Assembly (NCBI GenBank): GCA_949825045.1
Contig: OX463813.1
Coordinates: forward strand, 25,588,001 to 25,652,000
Source: Argyresthia goedartella
Taxonomy: Eukaryota; Arthropoda; Insecta; Lepidoptera; Argyresthiidae
Length of the DNA stretch: 64,000 nucleotides
Direction: 5' to 3'
The notes under the pieces were generated by a model. It was not told where the DNA came from, searched no databases, and worked only from the letters and a program-made list of their open reading frames with translations. The first letter of the stretch is position 1; the number at the start of each line of letters is the position of its first letter. The position numbers were made by a program, and so were the translations under genes. This document shows positions 30,535 to 40,876 of the stretch, one piece after another.

Positions 30535-31464
30535 GTGGATTTTTTAATAAAGAACGGTATGAATATTGATTTTGTTAATTCGTGTATGTGTTTTTTCCAG
30601 GGAAAAATACCGTTTTTCAATAATTTCCATAGGAAACAAAACACGACGCCGGTAAAACGAAATGTCATGTGCGTAGGGATTCTTTCAAAACAAAAGATAG
30701 GGTCGGGCTTTCTAGACGGTTCAAGAAGGAAACAAGTGAACTTCGGGGAATCCACGGTTATCGAGGATCGTGACGTGATAAATTCTATCGACTTTCAGGA
30801 GCTAAGAAAGGGCGATTACGTTTATTTCTCGGGGTTATCGGATTCGTGCGAATTTGCGTTTGGGGTAGAAGATAAACGGTTTATCGTAAATGAGGATTTA
30901 TGTGAGAATGATAAGCGGGTATTATTGGCGTTGTTGGATAGGAATGCGGATAGATTTGCGTTTGCAACTGACCAGTTAGGTAGGTCGGAGGTAGTGTCGG
31001 TCGATATTAAGACTTATGGTGAAGAGCCGGTTCATTGTCACCCGCAACGAGAAATTATTTTCTGCGTTTCGCCGGTGCAACGAGAAATTATTGAGGAGCA
31101 GGTCGCGGAGATGTTGAAACTAGGTGTTATTAGGGAATCCAATAGTTCTTGTGCTGCGCCAGTTGTGTTAATTAAAAAGCCCGATAATGCATGGAGGTTT
31201 TGTATAGATTATCGGAAATTAAATAAGAAAATTTGTAGGGATAATTATCCTATTCCGCGGATAGAAGACATTGTCGATAGTTTGGCCGGGGCCAAGTATT
31301 TTGCGGAGTTAGATCTCAATTCAGGTTTTTGGCAGACGGTTATTACGGAAGGTAGGCATAAAACGGCTTTCGTCACGACCACGGGTCTTTACGAATTTAA
31401 TGTTGTTCCGTTCGGTTTGGCAACGAGTCAAGCGGTTTTCCAACGGATGATGGATAAAGTTTAA
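30535..31464 (+). pseudogene. Gypsy reverse transcriptase, N-terminal part
   Basis: Pol frame opened by GTG at 30535 (no true start is expected inside a polyprotein). RT landmarks are SSCAAPVVLIKKPDNAWRFC, IDYRKLNKKICRDNYPIPRI, AELDLNSGFWQTVI (first catalytic Asp), and FNVVPFGLATSQAVFQRMMD. It ends in TAA at 31462-31464, in phase with the following frame, so a single nonsense codon separates the halves. Confidence 0.9.
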
Positions 31465-32499
31465 GCGGATTTAAGATTTAAAGGGGTTATGGTTTCAGGC
31501 AATATAATTGTGTATGGTAGAACGTTCGAGGAGTTTACCGATACGTTGAAGAAAGTTTTTAGGCGGTTTAGAGAAGCGAACTTGACCTTCAAGCCATCCA
31601 AATGTAAATTCGGTTTTTGCGAGATTGAGATGCTAGGTTATCTAATCTCGAGTGAAGGAGTAAAACCTAGTGAGAAAAAGCTGAAGGCTATGCAACAGGT
31701 TCCAACTCCCACATCTACGAAGGATGTGAAACAATTATTAGGTTTATTTTCTTATTATAGAAAATTTGTATCGAATTTTGCGAGAATATCGTTACCTCTC
31801 ACTAAATTATTGAAAAAGGGGGTAAAGTTTCAATGGAATGAAGAATTGCAGAATTCGTTCGAGTATATTAAGAAGGTTATGTGTAGTGCGCCAATACTTT
31901 CCTATTATTCGGGGGTTAAGTCGGTTACTACGAGAGTTTATGTGGATGCGTCTAACGAGGCGTTAGGTGCAGTATTGATGCAGGGCGTTGAAAAAATGAG
32001 TCCGGTTGCCTATGCGTCTAGGAAGTTAACGGATGCGGAGAAAAAATATAGTACGACGGAGAAAGAGTGTCTGGGGTTAGTATGGGCGTTAAGGCACTAT
32101 AGGCATTATCTTTGGGGATCGTGTTTTCAGGTTGTTACAGACCATAGCGCGTTATGTTGGTTACAGTCGAAAAAAGATATGTCTGGTAGGTTAGCGCGAT
32201 GGGCGTTAGCGATACAAGAATGGGATTTCGAGATAGTTCATCGCTCGAGGAAAAGCAATGTAGTGGCAGATTTTTTGAGTAGGAATCCGCTAATGGAAGA
32301 AGGGAAACGAGAAACAGAAGGACCTCAGTCTTCTTCTCGTTCTGAACCTGATGATGATGGTTTGGAAGTTTTTAGTATTAATGTAGAGTCGTTACAGGCG
32401 GATCAAGAGGACGATTCATTTTGTAGTAGATGGTTAATGCGGTTAAGCGAACGTCCGGAAGCGTGGCGTAGCGGTTTTTGTTTGAGAAATAATTTATTA
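31465..32499 (+). pseudogene. Gypsy RT C-terminus and RNase H
   Basis: In phase after the TAA. The catalytic box expected as Y-x-DD reads VSGNIIVYGRT at 31492-31524: both Asp residues are replaced (Gly, Asn), each explainable by one transition, so polymerase activity is lost. The connection (PTSTKDVKQLLGLFSYYRKF) and RNase H (YVDASNEALGAVLMQ, TEKECLGLVWALRHY, TDHSALCWL, SNVVADFLSR) are well preserved. The frame is cut by the maT insertion at 32500; beyond that the apparent frame belongs to the transposon. Confidence 0.9.
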
Positions 32500-33793
32500 C
32501 ACAGTCAGGTCATAAGTTCTGTCTCACAATAAAAACTTTTGAATTTAGAACGCTGGCCACAAAAAAGTTTATTGAATTCGAATTTCGAATTTTTCATGAA
32601 TATAAAAATGTGTACTTTTTAGAATTTTCCTCATTTTTAAATATGGAGTGGACACACCGTGTCGTAGTTATTGCGTTGCATCGTTGCGGTTACGCGCCAA
32701 TTCAGATTTTCGACTTACTGAAAATTTTTAATATAACCAAAAGATTCGTTTATCGTACCATAAAACGATACAATGAAGACTCTAGTGTAGATGACAGGTC
32801 AAGAAGTGGTCGCCCTCGCTCTGTTAGGACTCCAGCAGTGATAAAAGCTGTGAAGGCGCGAATTCAAAGAAATCCCATACGTAAGCAGAAACTGTTGGCC
32901 CTTCAGATGGGGTTAAGCAGGACCACGGTGAAAAGGGTGTTAAATGAAGACTTAGGGCTTAGGGCATATCGAAGAAAAACAGGACATCGTTTGGACGCTC
33001 GTATAATGGACCTGAGACTGAAGAGATGCCGCGCTTTGTTGAAGCGGTACGCTGGAAAAAAGCTTCGGGAAATTCTTTTTTCGGATGAAAAAATTTTCAC
33101 CGTGGAAGAGAGCTACAACAAACAAAATGATAAGCTGTACGCACACAGCAGTGAAGAAGCGAGCAACCGTATTCCGCGTGTCCAACGAGGTCATTTTCCA
33201 TCCTCGCTCATGGTTTGGTTGGGAGTCTCTTATTGGGGCTTAACTGAGGTACATTTTTGTGAGAAAGGCGTAAAAACAGTTGTGTATCAAAATACAGTCC
33301 TCAAGAACCTTGTGGAACCTGTTTCTCATACCATGTTTAATAACAGGCACTGGGTATTCCAACAAGATTCTGCGCCAGCTCATAGAGCGAAAAGCACACA
33401 AGACTGGCTGGCGGCGCGTGAAATCGACTTCATCCGGCACGAAGACTGGCCCTCCTCCAGTCCAGATTTGAGTCCGTTAGATTACAAGATATGGCAACAC
33501 TTGGAGGAAAAGGCCTGCTCAAAGCCTCATCCTGATTTGGAGTCACTCAAGGCATCCTTAATTAAGACAGCCGCCAAAATTGACATGGACCTCGTTCGTG
33601 CTGCGATAGACGAGTGGCCGCGCAGAATAAAGGCCTGTATTCAAAATCGCGGGGGTCATTTTGAATAAACTTTATTACCATAAGAATCTATGTTTTATTA
33701 AGTTCCTTTTGCTATATAAATGTTTACATAAATAATAAACATATCTAAATTATTTCATATTGCACATGTGACAGAACTTATGACCTGACTATG
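32500..33793 (+). mobile_element. maT-type mariner copy 2 inserted in Gypsy pol
   Basis: Left terminus CACAGTCAGGTCATAAGTTC, right terminus the reverse complement of GAACTTATGACCTGACTATG, with TA duplicated at 32498-32499 and 33794-33795. Deleting the insert plus one TA restores the pol frame (AAT TTA TTA TAT AAA AGC). It is the better preserved of two copies in the window. Confidence 0.95.
32643..33668 (+). CDS. maT-type mariner transposase (DD37D), open
   Basis: 341 codons from ATG at 32643 (MEWTHRVVVIALHRCGYAPI) to TAA at 33666-33668; an upstream GTG start is not credible. N-terminal helix-turn-helix segments (YAPIQIFDLLKI, GLSRTTVKRVLNEDLGL) bind the inverted repeats. Catalytic residues are Asp in FSDEKIF, Asp in FQQDSAPAH and Asp in SPDLSPLDYKIW, with 37 residues between the second and third, the spacing of the maT group. 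Length is normal for mariner. Against copy 1 it has a 9-bp in-frame deletion after MEWT and a 6-bp deletion near KGVKT, so function is uncertain although the frame is intact. Confidence 0.93.
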   Translation: MEWTHRVVVIALHRCGYAPIQIFDLLKIFNITKRFVYRTIKRYNEDSSVDDRSRSGRPRSVRTPAVIKAVKARIQRNPIRKQKLLALQMGLSRTTVKRVLNEDLGLRAYRRKTGHRLDARIMDLRLKRCRALLKRYAGKKLREILFSDEKIFTVEESYNKQNDKLYAHSSEEASNRIPRVQRGHFPSSLMVWLGVSYWGLTEVHFCEKGVKTVVYQNTVLKNLVEPVSHTMFNNRHWVFQQDSAPAHRAKSTQDWLAAREIDFIRHEDWPSSSPDLSPLDYKIWQHLEEKACSKPHPDLESLKASLIKTAAKIDMDLVRAAIDEWPRRIKACIQNRGGHFE

Positions 33794-34040
33794 TATATAA
33801 AAGCGTACGTGGAGATGGAGAAATTAGGGAGGTATTAGTATTGCCTAGGTCTTTGTTTCAAAATGTATTGGACGAATTACATGATGAGGCGTGGACAGGA
33901 GGTCATTTGGGTCTCGCAAAGACGTTGAAGAGGGGTCGAAATATTTCATGCCGAAAGCCGATAAGGAGATAGTGCGTTATATAGCTTCGTGCGTGCCGTG
34001 TCAAGAAAGGAAGTTAGGTAGGTAATATTTTTAAAATTAT
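33794..34040 (+). pseudogene. Gypsy integrase zinc-finger domain remnant
   Basis: Pol resumes after the maT insert: REVLVLPRSLFQNVLDELHD, EAWTGGHLGLAKTLKR, then after a frameshift near 33935 KYFMPKADKEIVRYIASC and VPCQERKLG. The His-x-His ... Cys-x2-Cys zinc-binding set of integrase is complete. A TAA follows, and the catalytic DDE core that should come next is absent. Confidence 0.85.
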
Positions 34041-34299
34041 AAGACGGACCTGCGGATGAAATAAATTTTTTCAATAGACCGGGAGGCCACTCGGTTATTT
34101 TACGAGTTACTCGAGCGCGTCATTTAATGTATACGTATAGGTAACGGGAAGATGAATTAAGTTGGCAGGTCTGTATCAAGGACCATTCAAGGTCATTGAG
34201 ATCGTTGGGAGGTCTAATGTGCTGATTCGTCGTCTGAACTCATGGTCACGGGGCGTAATTGTTAACTCAAATCGGTTAAAACGCTTTGTGCTGCGTTGA
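34041..34299 (+). pseudogene. Gypsy integrase C-terminal remnant
   Basis: Frame ending in TGA at 34297-34299 reads KLAGLYQGPFKVIEIVGRSN then VLIRRLNSWSRGVIVNSNR, the post-core C-terminal domain of Gypsy integrases. Between 34040 and about 34150 no integrase core is readable. Instead there is TTACTCGAGCGCGTCAT (34106-34122), also present in tandem repeats at 46.7-46.9 kb, suggesting a replacement. Confidence 0.75.
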
Positions 34300-35717
34300 G
34301 AGGTTCGTCTGATATTAAATATTTATACATTAGGACATTAAATAATTATAGGATTAGGATTGGAACATTAGGATATTAAATAATTATACATGATAATATA
34401 ATTTTATCCCGGTTGATGGTTTGTGGTTTGTGTATGCGGTATTGTTATGAATTGTGTATTAACCGGTGTTTCTTTTCATGTTGTTGCTGAACTATGATGT
34501 CTGATGAGGGCTGTACACCAAAGACCCAAGAAATATCTGTAACATACTAGATTTCCGTGGTAGATTACCTTTATATGAGAAACTTATATAAACGACAGTT
34601 CGAATAATTGTTTGAACCGATCGCCTGGTTTTATCTTTGAGAGCAGTATGACGAGGCAATAGCTATTCGTCATAGGGTTCTGTTTTGGTTCCCGCGTTCT
34701 TAAAGTATATGTAGAGTTGGGATGATTTGGTAAGGGGAGAGTAAGGGTTGTATAACTAAGTTGGTAACGAAGGTTTCTCAATGAAAGTAATTTCTGATGT
34801 GGGATAACTCGGGTATTCGATTCACATTCAAGATTCTTTGTAGTGTCTTTACTTGGGTAATTGGTTGCAACTCACGGCGATTAACTTAAACTGTTAATAG
34901 TAAAAGATAGTTTACTGAATTCCAATGGATTAGTTGAGGTTTATGTACGTAGTACGTATCAGTTTTAAAGCTAGTTGATTTCATCGTATTATTGGAACGA
35001 ATTTTAATGAACTCATTCTTAGGCTGTGGCTTAGTAATACGGTTCTATAGATTAATCCTGTTAATATGGTTGACGTTTCCTATATTTGAAAATGATAATT
35101 TTTTCTTTGATCTTTGCCTGCGTTAATTTTTGAAATATTTCCATTCGGTGGAAAGAGTTCACAATGTGTTCACAATTGTTATATGCAAAGATCGAGTTGT
35201 TAATTTTAGGAACGGAGGTATTATGGTTGTCTGATAAGTTTTTCCCTAGTTTTTATTGTCAGAAAGTTTGTCGAATGATAACTATTCGAGAAGCTAAATC
35301 TTAGCTAGATTCAGCTGTTTGCCTTCGTATTGTAATTGAGAGTTTTCTAGCGTTAGGCCGGTTAGTGTTAAGCCGCGAATAATTGTATGAATAATTTAAG
35401 TTTTTAAGGTGCATAGCCTAGACCTTAAGTGTAGTTTGGTTTTGTTATTTAATTTTTAATTTAGTACGTTAAATGGGATGGTTGGACAGATAAGGATTAG
35501 GGTACTTGATGTTATTTAAATTTATGCTTGCGGCATATTTACTGTCTTTTAGATTTCATGCATAGCAAACTAACTTAAAGTTAACATTTAATATTTTTTA
35601 GATTTTAGACTTTGAGATAAGGTTGTCATTTTAGATTTTAGACTTTGAGTTAGGGTTGCCACTTTGAAAAAAAAAATTCCCGTTGGAATTTTTTTTTTGA
35701 AGGGAGGGAGGAATGAT
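34300..35717 (+). other. Gypsy 3' internal region, no ORF; hairpin and purine tract before 3' LTR
   Basis: About 1.4 kb without a coding frame and without recognisable env. It ends with a perfect 14-bp hairpin (35667-35680 and 35685-35698, loop CGTT) and a purine-rich tract GAAGGGAGGGAGGAATGA (35699-35716), the expected plus-strand primer site next to the 3' LTR. Confidence 0.65.
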
Positions 35718-36057
35718 TGTAAGGTTGGTTGTATATTGTATACGGGCCTCTTTAGAGTGGGTGTCACTTTGACATTGTTACTTGTTTGTAATTTTAAAAA
35801 GAAAGAGGATTGGATGTGGAAGTCAATGTGACACACTTCACCGTAGGCTTCGGCCAGTGACTGAGCTAAATTATAGTGAGGATTAGAATAATAACTATCG
35901 AGCCAGTTGTGGATCCCTTTTATACAAAGTGTAAACTATTCGTATAAATCAAATAAAAACAACCACAAACGCAAACCAACGTCTTTATATTCATGGTTAT
36001 CAATTAGGCAGGGTCGTCTAGTGCTAGGACCATTACATTAGCACCAAGAGCGCTACA
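35718..36057 (+). repeat. Gypsy 3' LTR
   Basis: 340 bp, matching the 5' LTR with four counted differences (about 98.8% identity). TG...CA ends, followed by the GTAC duplication. Confidence 0.95.
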
Positions 36058-36091
36058 GTACTGTATACGCTCAACCACAACATTTTCCAAT

Positions 36092-36250
36092 GAAATTGAT
36101 CAAAATCAAAATTTATTTATCATTGTAATATTTACATATACTTAGCAAACGTAATTTTTTGCCCCTTTTCTACATTGTACCACTGTGGGAGAAGAGGGCG
36201 AAGAAACTCCCACAGATTGGTTTTAGATATATTTTTAAATTGATTGTGTT
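36092..36250 (-). repeat. LINE 3' end, (TTTGAC) tail family, copy 1
   Basis: Contains ACATATACTTAGCAAACGTA and CTCCCACAGATTGGTTTTAG, shared with 47715-47885, 52345-52460, 58668-58830 and, in plus orientation, 37010-37165. These are 3' ends of one Jockey/CR1-group family. Confidence 0.7.
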
Positions 36251-36287
36251 TAACAAATACAATTATTACAATATAAAAAATTAAATA

Positions 36288-36540
36288 CTCGTTAATGTCC
36301 CCACCGAGGGACACAGGCTTTTACCCGGATACGAGTAAGATTAGGCCATACTCCACCACGCTCTGACTCAGTGCGGGTTGGTGGAGGGGTTTTATGACGT
36401 AGCGATAGTAGCCGGGACCTACAGCTTAATGTGTAATCCTATAATGTACTACATGTAAATGTATGTAAATACAAATTAATTATCTCATTTCGAAAAGCAA
36501 GCGTGAAACCCGTTAGACCACGGCGCTCGAAGCACGGAGC
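36288..36540 (-). repeat. tRNA-derived SINE, minus copy
   Basis: CCCACCGAGGGACACAGGC, AAGATTAGGCCATACTCCAC and AATTATCTCATTTCG are reverse complements of landmarks in the 25900-26190 copy. The tRNA head lies near 36510-36540 and is degenerate. Confidence 0.7.
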
Positions 36541-36594
36541 ACAATATTAATTATTGTAAATAATAAGCAGGAATAAATAATTACAATATTAGTT

Positions 36595-36710
36595 TATGTG
36601 ACTGATACATAATGGAGGGCATTAAAACTCGAGAGTGGGTTTACGAAACGAGCCGAGATTCGTTCGAAATCACTCGAGAGTTTTAATGCCTAATTATGTA
36701 CAGTTACATA
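36595..36710. repeat. Imperfect ~40-bp inverted repeat (GGCATTAAAACTC core)
   Basis: Left arm 36595-36637 and right arm 36671-36710 pair through GGCATTAAAACTC and TACATAAT with a few indels. The spacer holds CGAAACGAGCC and CGAGATTCGTTCG, themselves partly complementary. It is probably a hairpin-type MITE. Non-coding. Confidence 0.7.
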
Positions 36711-36829
36711 TACTAGTTTATCTACACACATGTAATAAGATCTCTTTGATGTGTTCCGGAACCACCTGATTGACCGGCATTGTGGCATTGATAATTGCTC
36801 TGCACTTGTTTATCTTGCTGTGGGGAAAG

Positions 36830-37165
36830 CAGCGGATATTCAAACTATTTTTATTTTACAGAATAGAGCAATTCGAGCAATTTAAAATTTAAAACGAAGG
36901 ATTTTTAAAGAAATTGACATACTAACTGTAGCTAGTCAATTTATTTTCGAAAATATTACGCAATAGTACGCAAGAACCTTACAACATTTTCCAAACTTAA
37001 CGATAGCTGTAATGTTAACCTGATTGTAATGTGGGAGTTTCTACGCCCTCCTTCTCCCAAAGTGGTCCAATGTAGAGAAGAGGCAAAAATGACGTTGGCT
37101 AAGTATATGTAAATATCTACAGTAATAAAGTACTTTGACTTTAACATTGACTTTGACTTTGATGT
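36830..37165 (+). pseudogene. LINE RT C-terminus and 3' end with (TTTGAC) tail
   Basis: Frame fragments give CCGESSGYSNYF in one frame and LQNRAIRAI, FKEIDILTVASQFIFENIT in others, matching the LINE-B C-terminus (LLWGNAADINIIFVLQKRAV). The 3' untranslated region is the family seen in minus copies elsewhere, and it ends CTTTGACTTTGATG after several TTTGAC units. 5'-truncated, inactive. Confidence 0.75.
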
Positions 37166-37169
37166 AGTA

Positions 37170-39240
37170 CCAACTTCACAGACCAACTAGGGGCGGCACG
37201 CAGGCGGGCGTCGGCGTTAGAAATTTGAATATCATAATTTGTCGAAATTGTATATATTATGGTCATAATGTATCAGTATTCAGATAAGAAATGAGTTTTA
37301 CCAAGTAGTATAGTATTATGCTGATCTTAACGTGCGGTTTTTGGACGCAGTTTAGTTAAGAGGGTTTATGATACGTGAGTAGATAAAAATATTAACAGCA
37401 AGTTCTGTATTGATCACGTGACTTTTCACGGCAAATGTCAAATCGCATATTTTCTGGCGTCGAGCGTATACAACTGTGTTAAGAAACTTTGTCTAGGTGG
37501 GCAGGAATGTTAGTGCTACTCGTGGACACCATTTCTAGTCTATATAATTAGTTAGCTGAACGTAGTTTCTAGGCTTAGGTACTTGTCATGTACTTGTTGT
37601 AATTCTCTCGAAGACAAATTATAATATGCGTCAGGTGCAATTTATCTTTGAAACAAATTATAATTCAGTTAATTCCGGAGTCGGGTAACTTACCTCCGGA
37701 CGGGAAAAAGTTTGCGCAGGGTTGCCATCCTCTGCAAAAAGACGAGTCCTCGGATAGTTTCTATTCTTTTTTAATGTCAAATTAACGAAACTCTTATCAC
37801 CTCTGCGATATAAACACTAACCAGAAATACACACAATGACAATTTTATGCCTTAGTTACCTGGATATGTAAAATCTCTTTTTATAGGCTCGCTTTTGAAA
37901 ATTTTTAGTTGCTTATACGTTATATTTTTATATCTTCTATGTTTCTTGTATGTTATATGTTTACATTATTGATATATTTTTTCAACATGAGTGGGAGGGG
38001 TTTGATTGATCTCTTTTTGATCCTTCGAGCCCTTTTCGGGAAATCACGCATGGGTGGTCACCCCAAACTGTAAGTAATTATTGGAGAGATTTCTGGATGA
38101 TATTTTTTGAACAGATCTAAAAATTCACGGAAATAAGTTTAAAAAGGAAGAGTCGGCCTGGATGGCTCAATTTTGTAAAAACTCTTATTTTTAGATTTGT
38201 ATAGTTCGCGCAAAGAAAGTTTGTATAGTTTAAACAAGCTCTGAACTGTCTGTGCGCGAGGACTCGCACTTGACCGTTATTTCGCATCACGCTTGACGCC
38301 TACCATGCGGTTTCTGCAAAAATACTGCAGTTCTTTAACAAGTTCGTGTGAAAAACGTCATATGACGTTCCCTTGTGTTATCGCACATATTTTCTCCATA
38401 CAAAAAATCATGACGTGTTACGACGTTGTGCATACTTACAGGGATCTGTGACATACTTGATACCGCAGAGTGGCATATGACGTTAATCGAGTATTGACGT
38501 TGTTAGGTGTCACATGGGTTGTAGATTCTTTGTGGTACGCACATCGTCGATAAATGGTTCTACATCAAAACACAGAAATAATCAATTTCGTTTTATTGTG
38601 TACATAGCAAAAAATATCTCTCCTTACAATATAAAGTTACGTAGGCATATTAAGTACATGAATCACAATCATTTATAGGTACCCCGTCATTAGCAATTAC
38701 TAAACTACCAAATCTTACCAAATTGCCAAGCTTAGTGAATAAGAATATAGATATCAAAGTCTAGAAGATATAACAAAAATGGTTTCTTTCTTAACTCTTT
38801 TATAATAATCTTAACATATTTTTTTTCAGACTACGGTGTCATTTGTTAAAAAGATATTATTTTTAGAGTACCTTCATTGTCCTTTATGAAAATAGAGGTA
38901 CTCCTAAAATAATAATCGTTATCACATACGTTTATATATATTTATTAACATAAACAATGAGGTAATGGCACAAAAATTAGTCTAAATAGGTTATATCTAA
39001 ATAAAGTAGCCACTTATAATCTAAAATTATATCATTTTGAGAAATTAATGTTATCATCAGTCTTTCCTTTAATTGTACATATCTAGATAGAGGAATAAAA
39101 AAACAACATTATTTTACAAGTCGTCTAAGACGTAAAACATACTTTAGATATGAGATCAATTTAATGGTCATCTCTATAATGATATATGTAATCATAAAAG
39201 TTAGCCCAAAATTTTCGTAAATCTTTGGAATCATCATTAT
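37170..39240. other. No gene recognised (2.1 kb); TGACGT motif cluster at 38355-38510
   Basis: AT-rich sequence without supported frames. The only local structure I note is a set of TGACGT or ACGTCA words, including the 14-bp palindrome ACGTCATATGACGT at 38355-38368. Confidence 0.45.
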
Positions 39241-39254
39241 TGGCGTTAGGAGAA

Positions 39255-39790
39255 CAACGTAGATGAAAATCATCATTAATCATCTTTCACCATCTCACCG
39301 TGCCAGCCTTCAAAGCGAAGGGCACAGAGTGGTGGCTTTTCCGGGCAACCTTTGCACCTGAAGCTCGTCTCTTTTCTAATTTTTTTTGGATTCCCAGCAC
39401 AGTTTGCATTTCAGGAAGTTGGATTTCTTCTTTGATCCCTCTCTTACTGGGATTTTCTCGGGCCAATGACCTGATCCTGAATAGCTGCGTCTACTAGCAG
39501 GTGTGTGTGCTGGAAAATTGGTTCTCTCTTTCATTCTATTATAGTGCTTAGCCAAATGAGTAATGTCGGTAGGTTTCAGGTTTTCTGCACCGATCATAAA
39601 AGACACAAACCCAAAAACTTCAACATCTCTTTCGCATCTATTTCATTAAATATTATAGCACGCTTCCTTCTTGTTGCCCGTCCATCCGATTCACAAAGAG
39701 CTTTCCCATATTTGAACAGTTTATTGAACATAACAAGGGTACTGCCAATTTTCTTCTGAAGAATCTTCTGGTCTAGATGTTGTTGGGTTG
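39255..39790 (-). pseudogene. piggyBac-like transposase, central and C-terminal fragments
   Basis: Minus strand first reads KKIGSTLVMFNKLFKYGKAL and IFNEIDAKEMLKFLGLCLL, which resemble the start of the DDE_Tnp_1_7 domain. It then jumps to ENLKPTDITHLAKHYNRM, GHWPEKIPVREG, LKCKLCWE and, after a stop and frameshift, FRCKGCPEKPPLCALRF-GWH, the Cys-rich C-terminal domain of piggyBac-like transposases. The catalytic core between them is deleted. It is paired with the acidic N-terminus at 40877-41410. Confidence 0.6.
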
Positions 39791-40876
39791 CGACAAGAAC
39801 CTAACCAGAACCTAACAAGAAATAACAACCAGAATAAAATTTAGAAATGACAGTTTATTATGTTGATTTACAATGATTATTTAAAAAAAATTATATGAGG
39901 ATGAGGATAAATGAGGTGACACAGGTTTTAAAAGATACAGGTACAAAAGATATAAAAAGGGGGAGCGAAGGACACGGAGAGTAGGAGGGCAGAACAGGGA
40001 GCACGCGGCGGTGGTGCCCGGAGCCTGGAGTAGTTGCGAGTAGTTGGAGATCCAGAGGTGGCGTAGGAGGTGGCTTGAAGGCAGCAGCACGTCAGGGTAT
40101 AGATGGTTGGAGACGGCAGCACGCCAGGGTATAGGTGGTTGGAGACGGCAGCACGTCAGGGTATAGTTGATTGGAGACGGCAGCACGTCAGGGTATAGGT
40201 GGTTGGAGACGGCAGTAAGGCAGCAGCAGCAAACAGTAGGCGACTCAGCAGAGGCTCGCAGGATCACGGGGCAGTGCGGCCCCGGGATAAGGCCTTTAGG
40301 TGATGCTTCCTCTTCAAGAGCTGAAGCGAGACTTTTTCAAATTTCAGCAATGTTCCGCTCTTATACCCTTTTTGAAGAGTTCTAAAAATTATTTAAATTA
40401 AAAGCAATTTTTGTGAATGGCCAAGAGGGAAAAAGTATTTTTGTAAAAGTATTGAAGTAAACATATCGGACCGCTAATGAGTTTGAATGGACATTGCCAT
40501 GACAACCAGATAAACAACGATATCAAAATATGTCAGATTTTGATTTCAGGCTCGTAATAGAGAAAACAACAAGATAACAATGAAAATTGGGACATTATCG
40601 ATATACAAAAAGGTAGCGCACCAGCGCGCACGAAGCCCGAGATTGCAGAGTTTCGGAGAAAGCCAAATACAAGGTCACCAAAGGTAAACCCCTTCGACAT
40701 CGATTTAAAAATGCTGATAGTGTGAAAATACGAAGTGAAAATGATTTGTTATTGTGTTCTTATGGTTTAAAACGTTACAGGGTTCTATGAAAATAAAGGT
40801 GATACGAAATATCCAGCTGTGAGATAAATGCAGACCATCAAAGCAGACTGGAAAATGGCATGTAAGTAGCATAACA
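39791..40876. other. Non-coding insert within piggyBac-like remnant, with a 32-bp minisatellite
   Basis: At 40080-40216 about four copies of a 32-bp unit (CAGCACGTCAGGGTATAGGT core, then GGTTGGAGACGG) lie in tandem. Neighbouring G/C-rich sequence produces incidental Pro/Ser-rich frames. No transposase coding is readable here. Confidence 0.65.

Larger units (their letters stand above)
29253..36061 (+). mobile_element. Gypsy LTR retrotransposon, damaged, flanked by GTAC duplication
   Basis: Two 340-bp direct repeats (29257-29596 and 35718-36057), each TGTAAGG...GCGCTACA, are flanked by 4-bp GTAC duplications (29253-29256 and 36058-36061). The inside carries protease, RT, RNase H and integrase remnants in Gypsy order, plus an inserted maT transposon (32500-33793). 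Gag is vestigial and the integrase core is missing. The LTRs differ at four positions I could count, so insertion looks recent compared with the coding damage. Confidence 0.93.

Noticed and set aside
30525..30755. 76-codon minus-strand frame
   Set aside because: Antisense of Gypsy pol.
34300..35717. An env gene downstream of Gypsy pol
   Set aside because: No frame longer than chance and no signal peptide or membrane anchor is visible.
39881..40267. 128-codon minus-strand Cys/Pro/Ser-rich frame
   Set aside because: Produced by the 32-bp minisatellite and flanking G/C-rich DNA; no domain.
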